This document shows positions 17,853-27,260 of a stretch of DNA of 64,000 bases, one piece after another. The notes under the pieces are model-generated. The model saw only the letters and a program-made list of their open reading frames with translations. It had not been told where the DNA came from and searched no databases. Each line of letters opens with the position of its first letter. The first letter of the stretch is position 1. Position numbers and translations under genes: made by a program. The stretch is from an uncultured Pseudomonadota bacterium (GTDB taxonomy: Bacteria; Pseudomonadota; Gammaproteobacteria; Methylococcales; Methylomonadaceae), in assembly GCA_903918375.1 (NCBI GenBank), contig CAIXED010000022.1, forward strand, positions 1 to 64,000, given 5' to 3'.

Positions 17853-17881
17853 TAATCGATAAAGTCTAGCGGAGATTGATT

Positions 17882-18622
17882 GTGGATCGTCTAGTTTATA
17901 CAGCGATGACCGGTGCTAAGCAGGTCATGGAAAAACAAACCACTGTTGCTCAAAATTTGGCTAATACCAACACTATTGGTTTTAGAGGCCAAATTGATAC
18001 GTTTCGGGCGGTTCCTGTGCCTGGGGCGGGCTTGCCAACACGGGTTCAAGTGATGGACGAGACGCTGAGTGCGGATTATTCGGTAGGAAAAGTTTCACAA
18101 ACTGGGCGAAATCTCGATGTAGCTATTGAAGGCGCTGGTTGGATATCGGTTCTAACCGCTGATGGTCGAGAAGCTTACACAAGAGCGGGTGACTTGAAGA
18201 TAGCACCAAATGGAGCTTTGCAAATCCATTCTGGGCAATCGGTTTTAAGTGAAGAAGGGCCGATTATTGTTAATAACGATACGTCACTAATGATAGGTAA
18301 AGACGGCGCATTATCTTATTTAGTGGCTGGCGATAATCCAGTGACTACCAACTTTCTTGGCCGTATGAAATTAGTTAATCCGTCAATTAATGCATTAAAG
18401 CGTGGTGATGATGGATTGTTCTATGCAGTCGATGGCGGTTCGTTTAATGCAGATCCTAATGTCACTATCCAAAGCGGTGCGCTTGAGGAAAGTAACGTTA
18501 ATGTTGTTGAAACAATGGTCGATATGATTAGTTTAGGTCGGCAGTTTGATATGCAAATGGAACTGCTGAAAAATGCAGAAAGTAATGCAGCTAAATCTAG
18601 TCAAGTTATGAGTTTAACTTAA
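17882..18622 (+). CDS. flgF: Flagellar rod protein FlgF
   Basis: 246 residues with GTG start at 17882, placed seven bases after GGAG; an in-frame TTG two codons earlier would sit against the Shine-Dalgarno sequence. N-terminal DRLVYTAMTGAKQVMEKQ and NLANTNTIGFRGQ, middle IEGAGWISVLTADGREAYTRAGDL, and the C-terminal NVNVVETMVDMISLGRQFDMQM coil identify FlgF, a proximal rod subunit. Confidence 0.94.
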   Translation: MDRLVYTAMTGAKQVMEKQTTVAQNLANTNTIGFRGQIDTFRAVPVPGAGLPTRVQVMDETLSADYSVGKVSQTGRNLDVAIEGAGWISVLTADGREAYTRAGDLKIAPNGALQIHSGQSVLSEEGPIIVNNDTSLMIGKDGALSYLVAGDNPVTTNFLGRMKLVNPSINALKRGDDGLFYAVDGGSFNADPNVTIQSGALEESNVNVVETMVDMISLGRQFDMQMELLKNAESNAAKSSQVMSLT

Positions 18623-18688
18623 TTTTTATTTTTCATGGCGTGAAATAAATTAAGTTATTTAGGTTAAAAATAAGCAAGGTTAAATATT

Positions 18689-19474
18689 ATGATTCGGTCG
18701 CTTTGGATTGCCAAAACAGGTTTACAAGCTCAACAAACTAATATGGACGTGATTACTAATAATCTTGCCAACGTTAGCACTGATGGCTTTAAAAAATCAC
18801 GCGCTATATTTGAAGATACGCTCTATCAGACCATTCGGCAGCCGGGTGCACAGTCGTCTATGCAAGACCATCAATTACCTTCTGGTTTACAGCTAGGAAC
18901 TGGGGTTCGACCTGTTGCTACCGAACGCCTGTTCTTACAAGGTAATTTGCAACAAACAGGTAACGACAAAGATCTTGCGATTCAGGGGGCGGGATTTTTT
19001 CAGGTGTTAATGCCCGATGGCATGACTGGATATACCCGTGATGGTGCCTTTCAAACAGATAGTCAGGGGCGATTAGTAACATCAAGCGGTTATCAAGTTG
19101 TTCCTGAAATTACTATTCCAAATGATGCGCTTAGTTTTTCAGTATCCAGAGATGGGATTGTCAATATCACTCAGCCCGGTGTTATCGAACCTATTCAAAT
19201 TGGGACGATAGAGCTAGCTAGCTTTATTAATCCAGCTGGATTAGAAGCAAAAGGACAAAATATTTTTCTTGAAACAGCGGCATCAGGAACACCGAATTTA
19301 AACTTGCCAGATAATAATGGCATGGGGTATATCGTGCAGCAAAGTGTCGAGACTTCTAATGTCAATGTGGTTGAGGAAATGACCAATATGATTCAAGCGC
19401 AGCGGGCTTATGAAATTAATAGTAAAGCTGTGACAACATCGGATCAAATGTTACAGAGACTCGCTCAACTTTAA
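18689..19474 (+). CDS. flgG: Flagellar distal rod protein FlgG
   Basis: 261 residues, the usual length. N-terminal [19 protein letters not shown] and [31 protein letters not shown]-terminal [27 protein letters not shown]. Forms the distal rod that passes through the P and L rings. A 66-base gap separates it from flgF; no sigma-28 site was seen there. Confidence 0.95.
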   Translation: MIRSLWIAKTGLQAQQTNMDVITNNLANVSTDGFKKSRAIFEDTLYQTIRQPGAQSSMQDHQLPSGLQLGTGVRPVATERLFLQGNLQQTGNDKDLAIQGAGFFQVLMPDGMTGYTRDGAFQTDSQGRLVTSSGYQVVPEITIPNDALSFSVSRDGIVNITQPGVIEPIQIGTIELASFINPAGLEAKGQNIFLETAASGTPNLNLPDNNGMGYIVQQSVETSNVNVVEEMTNMIQAQRAYEINSKAVTTSDQMLQRLAQL

Positions 19475-19491
19475 TTGAAAAGGGAAATTTA

Positions 19492-20145
19492 ATGTTGCGT
19501 ATTACTGCACTCGGATTATTTAGTTTATTGGTTGCCGGTTGCAGTATAAAACCATCGTCTATTGTTCCCTATCCGACTTCCGCTTACCCTCAGCCAGCTA
19601 CTCCTCAGCCTCATCAAAATGGTGCGATTTTTCAAGCTGAAACCTATAAGCCTTTATTTGAAAACTATAGAGCGAGAGCGGTCGGTGATGTGTTAACTAT
19701 CGTGATTAGTGAAAAAGTATCAGCCGATAGAGCAAATGCTTCCTCAGACAATAAATCAAGTTCTGTCGATGCCCAAATTAATTCATTATTTGGTTTGCCG
19801 GTTTCTGGTATGCAAGCAGCTGAAAAAAGCAAATTACAATCGGATGGAAAAATGTCTGGTAGTGCCAGTTATAACTTTATTGGCACGATAGGGGTAACGG
19901 TTATTGATGTGTTGCCTAATGGTAATTTATTGGTTAGCGGTGAAAAACAAATCGGCATGGATAAAGGCACTGAATTTATTCGAATTTCTGGGGTAGTGGT
20001 GCCGACATTAATGGAGCCTGGGAATATATTAATGTCAACCAAGCTTGCTGATGCGCGTGTGGAATATCGTACTAATACTCAAATTGATGAGGCAGAGATA
20101 GTTAAGTCATTTGGCCGTATTTTTTCAACTTTCTTGATGTTATGA
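19492..20145 (+). CDS. flgH: Flagellar L-ring lipoprotein FlgH
   Basis: 217 residues. Signal peptide with lipobox LVAGC (Cys17 lipidated). Conserved blocks: FENYRARAVGDVLTIVISE, SGSASYNFIGTIGVTVIDVLPNGNLLVSGEKQI and GVVVPTLMEPGNILMSTKLADARVEY. Forms the outer-membrane L ring. Its stop overlaps the flgI start (ATGA). Confidence 0.95.
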   Translation: MLRITALGLFSLLVAGCSIKPSSIVPYPTSAYPQPATPQPHQNGAIFQAETYKPLFENYRARAVGDVLTIVISEKVSADRANASSDNKSSSVDAQINSLFGLPVSGMQAAEKSKLQSDGKMSGSASYNFIGTIGVTVIDVLPNGNLLVSGEKQIGMDKGTEFIRISGVVVPTLMEPGNILMSTKLADARVEYRTNTQIDEAEIVKSFGRIFSTFLML

Positions 20146-21224
20146 AATTATCATTTTTTGCCCGTCTAATTATTAAGATTTATATTGGGATATTATTAAT
20201 TATTGTTCCTAATGTTGCATTTTCTGAGCGAATTAAAGAATTGGTTAATATCCAAGGGGTTAGGGATAACCAAGTTATGGGTTATGGGCTTGTGGTTGGG
20301 CTAGAAGGTACTGGTGATCAACCTAACTATACCAGTCTGACTAATCATTCTATTTTGAATATGATGCAGCAGATGGGATTGAATATGCCAAGAACCAATA
20401 ATCCCAATCTCAGATCTAAAAACGTCGCTGCAGTTATGGTGACGGGGAATTTGGAAGCGTTTGCCCAACCTGGTCAGACTATTGATGTAACCGTGGCTTC
20501 TATAGGAACGGCGAGAAGTTTACGCGGTGGCACTTTACTGATGACACCACTAAAAGGTGCCGATGGTCAGATATACGCAATGGCCCAAGGTAATCTGACT
20601 TCAAGTCATCCGCCGGTCGCTGGTACGCATTCGTCTACAAACGCCATTAACGCAGTCAAAATCCCCATGACGATTGTTGATGGCGCAACGGTTGAGCGTG
20701 CTGTCAGTAGTGAAATAGGCGAAGGCGATACGATTAATCTCGAGCTTAAAAATACTGATTTTAGTCTTGCCGGTAAAGTAGTTGATGCAATCAATTTTCG
20801 CTTTGGTTTTAGTACCGCGCAAGCCAAGAACGCTAAGGTGATTAGTGTCAAAGTCCCTTTTGATCATCGTGATCGAGTTAATTTCATTGGCGAAATTGAA
20901 TCATTAAATGTGTCGATTGATAGCTCGGTACCTAAAGTGGTGGTCAATGAGCGCACCGGTTCAGTTGTAATTAATCAAGAGGTGACACTGGATGCCTGTG
21001 CCGTCACTTATGGCAATATTTCCGTTGTCGTTAGCGAGAATCCTATCCAAATAGAAACCGTGCCATCACCAAAAGCAAAATTAAAGCTGTTGCAAGCTGG
21101 GGTGTTGTTGGTTGATGTGGTGAATGCTTTAAATGGTATTGGTGCGACGCCACAAGATTTACTTGTGATTCTTCAGTCAATGAAGGCCGCTGGTGCTTTA
21201 CATGCTGAAATCGTGGTGATTTAA
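20142..21224 (+). CDS. flgI: Flagellar P-ring protein FlgI
   Basis: 360 residues, with a long hydrophobic signal sequence (about 1-28) followed by the canonical mature start ERIKELVNIQGVRDNQVMGYG. GYGLVVGLEGTGD and the SLRGGTLLMTPLKGADGQIYA block are diagnostic. Exported to the periplasm and assembled as the peptidoglycan-level bushing around the rod. Starts inside the flgH stop. Confidence 0.95.
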   Translation: MKLSFFARLIIKIYIGILLIIVPNVAFSERIKELVNIQGVRDNQVMGYGLVVGLEGTGDQPNYTSLTNHSILNMMQQMGLNMPRTNNPNLRSKNVAAVMVTGNLEAFAQPGQTIDVTVASIGTARSLRGGTLLMTPLKGADGQIYAMAQGNLTSSHPPVAGTHSSTNAINAVKIPMTIVDGATVERAVSSEIGEGDTINLELKNTDFSLAGKVVDAINFRFGFSTAQAKNAKVISVKVPFDHRDRVNFIGEIESLNVSIDSSVPKVVVNERTGSVVINQEVTLDACAVTYGNISVVVSENPIQIETVPSPKAKLKLLQAGVLLVDVVNALNGIGATPQDLLVILQSMKAAGALHAEIVVI

Positions 21225-22127
21225 GTGATTAACTCAAAACCATCGAGTCATTTAGCGATTGATGCAAATGGATTGGGCTACTTGCGTAATTTGGGTAAGC
21301 AGAATTCTAAAGAGGGCTTAAAAGAGGCGTCTAAACAATTTGAGGCGCTATTTATCGATATGATGCTTCGCACTATGCGTCAGGCAACACCGAAAAGTGA
21401 GTTGTTTGATAGTCATGCGGAATCAATTTATACCTCAATCTACGACCAACAAATCAGCCAAATTCTTGCTCAAAAAGGTATAGGTTTGGCTGATGTCATG
21501 TTGGCGCAATTAAATAAAGCCGATAAGTCTTCTCCGCAAAATCCTTATTTATTGGATGCCGTAGCGCCCCAATCACTCAAACAAATTGAAAATCAGATTA
21601 ACAAGGAAAACGCTGTTTTTAGTGATAGCGAGCAACTGGTAAACCGTCCAATTCAAGCTAAAAATACAGCCTCGGTAGCGTCATTTGTCGATACTTTGTT
21701 GCCCCATGCTTTAGTCGTCGAGAAGATGATAGGAATACCGGCGAATTATGTGCTTGGCCAAGCGGCTTTTGAAAGTGGTTGGGGACAACACGTTATCAAT
21801 ATGCCTGATGGGGGGTCGAGTTATAACTTTTTCGGTATTAAAGCCACCAATGATTGGCATGGCAAAGTCGTAGAGGTTGCAACCACAGAGTACCTAGATG
21901 GAGTCCCAACAACAGTGACGGCTCGTTTTAGAGCCTATGATTCTGAAATTGAGGCATTTATCGATTATGCATCTTTCTTAAATAATAATCCCCGTTATAA
22001 ACAGGTCATCGCAAATAGCACTAATCCCGCTAATTTTGCACATGGTTTGCGTGTTGCCGGTTATGCGACGGATCCTGCTTATAGCCACAAGCTAATCAAT
22101 ATCATTAATCGGATTGAATCAATCTAA
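21225..22127 (+). CDS. flgJ: Flagellar rod cap and muramidase FlgJ
   Basis: 300 residues, two domains: N-terminal rod-binding domain (EASKQFEALFIDMMLRTMRQ, about 30-50) and a C-terminal glucosaminidase domain from about 155, with the catalytic Glu in AAFESGWGQ and the NFFGIKA motif. It helps rod subunits assemble and cuts a hole in peptidoglycan. The GTG start directly abuts the flgI stop. The dual-domain form is the gamma/beta-proteobacterial type. Confidence 0.94.
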   Translation: MINSKPSSHLAIDANGLGYLRNLGKQNSKEGLKEASKQFEALFIDMMLRTMRQATPKSELFDSHAESIYTSIYDQQISQILAQKGIGLADVMLAQLNKADKSSPQNPYLLDAVAPQSLKQIENQINKENAVFSDSEQLVNRPIQAKNTASVASFVDTLLPHALVVEKMIGIPANYVLGQAAFESGWGQHVINMPDGGSSYNFFGIKATNDWHGKVVEVATTEYLDGVPTTVTARFRAYDSEIEAFIDYASFLNNNPRYKQVIANSTNPANFAHGLRVAGYATDPAYSHKLINIINRIESI

Positions 22128-22134
22128 TTTTTTC

Positions 22135-22161
22135 TTAAGTTTTAGAAAATTTAGCCGTCAA
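22135..22161 (+). promoter_or_regulatory. Sigma-28 (FliA) promoter of flgKL
   Basis: TTAAGTTT, 11 bases, GCCGTCAA, against the consensus TAAAGTTT-N11-GCCGATAA (7/8 and 6/8). It lies between flgJ and flgK, 43 bases before the flgK start, so the junction genes can be expressed as late genes in addition to read-through from the flgB operon. Confidence 0.65.
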
Positions 22162-22203
22162 TAGTCTTAACAGTAAAAACTTAACAATAACTAGGATGAT
22201 TTT

Positions 22204-23826
22204 ATGGCTAACACTATAACAGTCGGGCTCAGTGCTTTGGTTGCAGCGCAGGCAGGTATTTCGGTCACTGGAAAAAATATAGCTAACGCCGCTTCCCCAG
22301 GTTACTCTCGGGAAAGAATCATACAAACAGAAGATGCGGTGCTCGGTGAAGGTACTAAAATCTCCGATATTCAAAGAATTTATGACCAATTTCTTGCGGG
22401 TCAAAAAATATCCGCTCAATCTTCATACAGTCATCTACAAGCGCAATACGACAAAATACAGCAAATTAATAATATGCTGAGTGATTCATCTATTGGATTG
22501 TCATCTTACATACAAGATTTTTTTGATAGCTTGCAAGAGGTTTCAGTTGCACCTAGTGATACGCCATCAAGACAATTATTTTTGTCTAATATTGATGCAT
22601 TAGTCTCAAATTTTAATCAATTTCAAAGTTTTGTAGATGGTATTGGTTCTGATGTTAATCAACAAATAGCCAGCAGTGTTGATGATATTAACAATATCGC
22701 AAAACAAATTGCTTCACTCAATGGTTCAATTGCCAGTGTTCAACAAACTTCAAATGGCACTATGGCAAATGAATTATTAGATAAACGAGATAATTTGATT
22801 GCCGAGTTAAGTAAAAACGTACAGGTTAGAGTTGCCACTGATGGAAATATAATGAATATTTTTATCGGTAATGGTCAATCTCTGGTTGTTGGAACAAGTT
22901 TTAATAAATTGGATGTGATACCTTCAAAATCAAACACCGCTAATGTTGATGTCGCATTTGATTTTAATGGTAAAAAAGCACCGATAGCTGCAAATCAATT
23001 AACCGGTGGCATATTAGGTGGGTTAATTGAATTTCGTAGTAAAAACTTAACCTTGGCACAGAGCTCAATCGGTCGCATTGCGCTGGGCTTAGCTTCTGGT
23101 ATGAATAAGATTAATCATGAAGGCTTTACCTTGAATGGCACTCAAGGCGGTGATTTATTTAATTTGCCAAAACTCAGTGTTATCGCTAATGCCGATAATT
23201 CTGGAACATCAATAAAAGTTGATTATTCCGATATTGCCAAGTTAACCACCAGTGATTACAGTCTAAAAAAACTTTCAGGAAAATATAATTTAATCAGAAC
23301 TTCAGATAATGTTTTGTTATCGTCTGAGTCTAAAGATTCACTACAGGCAGCAGCAAATTTAGAAGGTTTGAGTTTTGATATTAACTCTTTAGAGAAAATG
23401 CAAGATGGCGATCAATTTTTAATTAGGCCAACTGCTAATATAGCAGGTGTTCTATCGGTAGCTATTTTGAACATTAATGATATTGCTGCGGCATCAAAAT
23501 CAGGCTTGGTTGGCGATAACAGCAATGTCTTGAAAATGATTGCATTACAAACCGATAAAACACTGAATAATGGCTCATTAAGCTTTCAGAATGCCTATGC
23601 AAAAATGGTAAGCGATATCGGTGCAAAAACCCGTGAGCTTGCTTTAACCAGTGTGTCAGCTAATAGTATGTTAACTCAAGCTAGTACAGCACTTGATAGT
23701 GTAGCTGGTGTTAATTTAGATGAAGAATCTGCAAATTTACTTCGATATCAACAAGCTTATCAAGCAGCTGGAAAATTGATTGAAATTTCCAAAGTATTGT
23801 TTGATACGTTAATTCAATTAGGGTAA
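22204..23826 (+). CDS. flgK: Flagellar hook-associated protein 1, FlgK
   Basis: 540 residues. N-terminus GLSALVAAQAGISVTGKNIANAASPGYSRERI is diagnostic; the middle has the QQIASSVDDINNIAKQIASLNGSI helix and LLDKRDNLIAELSK; the C-terminus has NLDEESANLLRYQQAYQAAGKLIEI. First hook-filament junction protein. A sigma-28 promoter lies just upstream and flgL follows by six bases. Confidence 0.95.
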   Translation: MANTITVGLSALVAAQAGISVTGKNIANAASPGYSRERIIQTEDAVLGEGTKISDIQRIYDQFLAGQKISAQSSYSHLQAQYDKIQQINNMLSDSSIGLSSYIQDFFDSLQEVSVAPSDTPSRQLFLSNIDALVSNFNQFQSFVDGIGSDVNQQIASSVDDINNIAKQIASLNGSIASVQQTSNGTMANELLDKRDNLIAELSKNVQVRVATDGNIMNIFIGNGQSLVVGTSFNKLDVIPSKSNTANVDVAFDFNGKKAPIAANQLTGGILGGLIEFRSKNLTLAQSSIGRIALGLASGMNKINHEGFTLNGTQGGDLFNLPKLSVIANADNSGTSIKVDYSDIAKLTTSDYSLKKLSGKYNLIRTSDNVLLSSESKDSLQAAANLEGLSFDINSLEKMQDGDQFLIRPTANIAGVLSVAILNINDIAAASKSGLVGDNSNVLKMIALQTDKTLNNGSLSFQNAYAKMVSDIGAKTRELALTSVSANSMLTQASTALDSVAGVNLDEESANLLRYQQAYQAAGKLIEISKVLFDTLIQLG

Positions 23827-23832
23827 TAGTCT

Positions 23833-24753
23833 ATGCGTATTAGTACAAATAGTATTTTTGAAGCAGCAAGTAATAGATTAAATGACTTGCAAACTAAGAT
23901 TGATAATGTATCTCAGCAAGTATCAACTGGACGTAGAATTCTTAGTCCCTCAGATGATCCAGTATCAGCTGCTAAAGTAATTGAAATGCAAACGTCTCAG
24001 GCAATCAATAGCCAATTAGCTAAAAATATTGCACATTTAGAGGCTAATTATGGGGTGGTTGATGCAAAACTGACCGGCATAATTGATACTCTACAAGGCG
24101 TTAATGAGCATGTAATAAGCGCAGCTAATAGCACTTATAATGATAATGATAGAGCTGCGATAGCAATTACTTTACAAGGTTATTATGACCAATTATTGTC
24201 TTTAGCCAATTCATCTGATGGTGCTGGTCATTATTTATTTGCGGGTAAAAAAACTGATGCCGAGCCTTTTGTTGTAAATCAGGATGGCGCTGTTAGTTAT
24301 GTTGGTAGCTCATCACAAAGTTATATACAAATCGATAACTCTAGGGTAATGGAAACCAGTGTATTGGGGAATCAATTATTTTCTGATGGCGATATTTTTA
24401 ATAAATTACAAACAGCGATAACGGCTTTAAAAAAACCTGCTACTGAGCAAAATGCGAATGAATTGCGTAAAACAGCTTTAGATGCGTTAGCAAGTAGTTT
24501 TGCTACAACTTTTTCCATGGTAACTAATGCTCAATCTTATATGGGTATTAAGTTAAAGAGTTTAGATAATGTAAAATCACTAAACGATAATATCGATTTA
24601 CAGTTTTCTCAGAATTTATCAAGATTACAAGATGTTGACTACAATAAAGCAATATCTGATCTTAATAAGCAACAGCTGGTGTTGCAGGCTGCGCAAAAGA
24701 CCTTTGCACAAACTAGTCGATTAAGTTTGTTTGATTATATAAATTTCAATTAA
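23833..24753 (+). CDS. flgL: Flagellar hook-associated protein 3, FlgL
   Basis: 306 residues, flagellin-like ends: ISTNSIFEAASNRLNDLQTKI with QVSTGRRILSPSDDPVSAAKVI at the N-terminus, and a C-terminal coil with DYNKAISDLNKQQLVLQAAQKTFAQ. Second junction protein between hook and filament. Its last codons overlap the convergent fliR stop by eight bases. Confidence 0.95.
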   Translation: MRISTNSIFEAASNRLNDLQTKIDNVSQQVSTGRRILSPSDDPVSAAKVIEMQTSQAINSQLAKNIAHLEANYGVVDAKLTGIIDTLQGVNEHVISAANSTYNDNDRAAIAITLQGYYDQLLSLANSSDGAGHYLFAGKKTDAEPFVVNQDGAVSYVGSSSQSYIQIDNSRVMETSVLGNQLFSDGDIFNKLQTAITALKKPATEQNANELRKTALDALASSFATTFSMVTNAQSYMGIKLKSLDNVKSLNDNIDLQFSQNLSRLQDVDYNKAISDLNKQQLVLQAAQKTFAQTSRLSLFDYINFN

Positions 24754-25513
24754 TGCTTATATTTGCAATGCCTTGTTGTAGCAATATTAAAAGCGATTCA
24801 CTCAAATAAGGTAGCATCAGTTTAAGCATGATAAAACCAGTGAGTAATGTAATAGGAAAGCCTATGCCAAACAAATTCAGCTGAGGAGCGGCGCGATTTA
24901 AAATTCCTAGTGCCATGTTCATTATTAATAATGTTGTAACAATAGGTAGCGATAGTTGTAGTCCTGTTCTGAATATATTGCTACCTAAAAGGGCTAATTC
25001 TTTAAACTGTAGGCTAGTTATCGATTTACCGCTAACAGGGATTGTTTGAAAACTATTGATTAAACTTTCAATCAATAATAGATGAAAATCACAGCTGATA
25101 AAAAGCATGATTGCTAATGCTGTGAGTAATTGGCTCAAAGATGTCGTTCTTCCTTGAGATTGCGGATCAAAGAAAACACCAAATCCAAGCCCCATAGTCA
25201 TACTAATTATTTCACCAGCTAAACCGATTCCGGCAAAAATAACTTGCATCGAAAATCCGATTGAAAATCCGATTAAAAATTGTTGAATTAATATTAATAA
25301 GCCATTCCATGATAATGGATCTTCTTCAATTATCGTTGGCAGATTAGGTGTAATTAGTAATGAAATCGCAAACCCTAAGCCAATTTTGATAGTGATGGGT
25401 ACACTACGATTACCCAATATCGGTGCAATAGATATGAAAGCTAAAATCCGAGTAAATGGCCAAAAGAAATGGCCAATTAATAGATAAAGCTGTGAAGTAG
25501 TAAATTCAATCAA
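24746..25513 (-). CDS. fliR: Flagellar export gate protein FliR
   Basis: 255 residues, hydrophobic throughout with about six membrane segments. Motifs GLGFGVFFDPQSQG and the RAAPQLNLFGIGFPITLLTGF block are typical. With FliP and FliQ it forms the export gate inside the MS ring. Last gene of the long fliF-fliR run; convergent with flgL, with the two reading frames overlapping by eight bases and no room for a terminator between them. Confidence 0.94.
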   Translation of the reverse strand: MIEFTTSQLYLLIGHFFWPFTRILAFISIAPILGNRSVPITIKIGLGFAISLLITPNLPTIIEEDPLSWNGLLILIQQFLIGFSIGFSMQVIFAGIGLAGEIISMTMGLGFGVFFDPQSQGRTTSLSQLLTALAIMLFISCDFHLLLIESLINSFQTIPVSGKSITSLQFKELALLGSNIFRTGLQLSLPIVTTLLIMNMALGILNRAAPQLNLFGIGFPITLLTGFIMLKLMLPYLSESLLILLQQGIANISIN

Positions 25514-25516
25514 TGT

Positions 25517-25786
25517 TTAGTTAGCATAAAAAGCAATATCCAACAAAACTTGGCTTAAATAATTGCTGAGTATTGTCAGCATCCAAGGTCCTAGTATTAT
25601 AAGCACTATAAATATACCAAGTAATTTTGGAATAAAAGATAGCGTTGCTTCGTTGATTTGAGTTGCCGCCTGAAAAACACTAACAATCAGACCTATCACT
25701 AATGCAATGATAAGCATAGGGGCGGCCACTAATATAGTTACTTCAATCGCCTTATGTCCAATTGACATTATTATTTCAGGAGTCAT
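25517..25786 (-). CDS. fliQ: Flagellar export gate protein FliQ
   Basis: 89 residues with two membrane helices; contains APMLIIALVIGLIVSVFQAATQINEATLSFIPK, the strongly conserved FliQ core. Three bases before fliR. AGAGA precedes the ATG. Part of the FliPQR export pore. Confidence 0.95.
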   Translation of the reverse strand: MTPEIIMSIGHKAIEVTILVAAPMLIIALVIGLIVSVFQAATQINEATLSFIPKLLGIFIVLIILGPWMLTILSNYLSQVLLDIAFYAN

Positions 25787-25798
25787 AGTTCTCTTTAG

Positions 25799-26563
25799 TT
25801 ATTGAAAGCTTTGTCCTAATGAACCTAAAAGTAAATGCCATCCATCAACTAAAACGAATAACATAATCTTAAATGGCAAAGAGACAATTGATGGTGAAAC
25901 CATAACCATACCCATAGCCATTAAAACACTAGCGACTACCATATCGATAATTAAGAATGGTATTAGTATCGTAAAACCAATCTGAAAAGCGGTTTTCAGT
26001 TCGCTAGTTGCAAATGCAGGGACTAATACTCTAAAAGGAATTTCACTTTCATTTTGTATCGGCGGTGTATTTGATATTTTTAAATATAATGCTAAATCAG
26101 CCTGTCTAGTTTGACGTAACATAAATTGTTTTAAGGGTTCTCCGCCTTGGTTTATGGCTTCTACAATGTTAATTTTATTTTCTGAGAGCGGAATATAGGC
26201 GACTTGATAAATCTTATCAAATACCGGATTCATTACAAATAATGTCAGAAATAGAGTTAATCCAATTAAAACCTGATTAGGTGGTGTGCCTTGAGTACCT
26301 AGCGCCATTCTTAATAGCGATAGTACGATAATGATACGAGTAAAACAGGTCATCATTAATACTATTGCTGGCAAGAATGACAGTGATGTAAGTAGTATTA
26401 ATAATTCAATATTAAGCGTATATGCTTGCCCACCTCCATTGGTTGGCATTGCATTGATTAAAGAGGGGAGCGCCGCTTGTGCGGAATTTTGGGTAATTAA
26501 GCCTATGCCAATTAAAGCAGCAAATAGGCTTATAAATTTTTCTTTAGATGAGAGATTAATCAT
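25799..26563 (-). CDS. fliP: Flagellar export gate protein FliP
   Basis: 254 residues from ATG at 26563; a TTG eight codons earlier is possible but less likely, and the ATG lies within the last codons of fliO (eight-base overlap). A cleavable signal sequence is visible (to about AQAALP). [32 protein letters not shown] and the C-terminal [17 protein letters not shown] are diagnostic. Forms the FliP5 core of the export gate. Confidence 0.94.
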   Translation of the reverse strand: MINLSSKEKFISLFAALIGIGLITQNSAQAALPSLINAMPTNGGGQAYTLNIELLILLTSLSFLPAIVLMMTCFTRIIIVLSLLRMALGTQGTPPNQVLIGLTLFLTLFVMNPVFDKIYQVAYIPLSENKINIVEAINQGGEPLKQFMLRQTRQADLALYLKISNTPPIQNESEIPFRVLVPAFATSELKTAFQIGFTILIPFLIIDMVVASVLMAMGMVMVSPSIVSLPFKIMLFVLVDGWHLLLGSLGQSFQ

Positions 26564-26885
26564 TAGATTTAAATCTGTATTTATCAAGCCATGATGTGGC
26601 TTGATTGCTGGTAGCTAAATTATTGTCTTGGGTGGTAGGTGGTGAATCGAGTGTGAGTAATGTATTGATTGAGCTTGATGTCACACCTACCAGCAACCAT
26701 TGCCCAGCCACCTCAATTAAGACTAATCGTTCATTAGCACCCACTGGTAAATTTGCGTGCATCGAAATTAATCCTGTTTTCCCAAATGTTTTATTGCGAA
26801 TACGGAGAAAAAACCACGCTATAAAAATTAGTATGGCTAAAATAATGATGGATGGGAGCAACGCTCCTAAATAATCTTGATTCAT
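26556..26885 (-). CDS. fliO: Flagellar export assembly protein FliO
   Basis: 109 residues: one N-terminal membrane helix (residues 10-28, [18 protein letters not shown]) and a cytoplasmic domain with [24 protein letters not shown], the FliO signature. It helps FliP oligomerise. Start overlaps the fliN stop (ATGA), and its end overlaps fliP. Sequence in this family is weakly conserved, but position settles it. Confidence 0.9.
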   Translation of the reverse strand: MNQDYLGALLPSIIILAILIFIAWFFLRIRNKTFGKTGLISMHANLPVGANERLVLIEVAGQWLLVGVTSSSINTLLTLDSPPTTQDNNLATSNQATSWLDKYRFKSND

Positions 26886-27259
26886 CTATTTAATTTGTGG
26901 ATGCGATCGGCAGGGCTGATAATCTCGGTAAGACGAATACCATATTTATCATTAACAACGACAACTTCACCATTCGCGATTAAATGCCCATTTATCAAAA
27001 TATCGAGTGGCTGTCCGGCAATACCATCTAATTCGATAACCGAGCCTTGTGATAATTTTAAAAGATTCTTGATCGGGATTTTTGTACGGCCTAATTCAAC
27101 AGTCAGGCTAACCGGAATATCTATGATAAAGTTGAGTTCATGATGTTGATTGTCATCATTTTTTTCATTAGTCAAATCTTTAAAAATTCTATCAGCTTTA
27201 GATGGCTCTGCTTGAGATTCGCTTGACCATTCTTCTTGATTATTAATTGGATTAGTCAT
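26882..27259 (-). CDS. fliN: Flagellar motor switch protein FliN
   Basis: 125 residues from ATG at 27259, preceded by AGGAA; a longer frame beginning inside fliM is rejected. The C-terminal SpoA domain is clear: IIDIPVSLTVELGRTKIPIKNLLKLSQGSVIELDGIAGQPLDILING. With FliM and FliG it forms the C ring that sets rotation direction and helps dock export substrates. The acidic/polar N-terminal 45 residues are variable as usual. Confidence 0.95.
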   Translation of the reverse strand: MTNPINNQEEWSSESQAEPSKADRIFKDLTNEKNDDNQHHELNFIIDIPVSLTVELGRTKIPIKNLLKLSQGSVIELDGIAGQPLDILINGHLIANGEVVVVNDKYGIRLTEIISPADRIHKLNR

Positions 27260-27260
27260 T

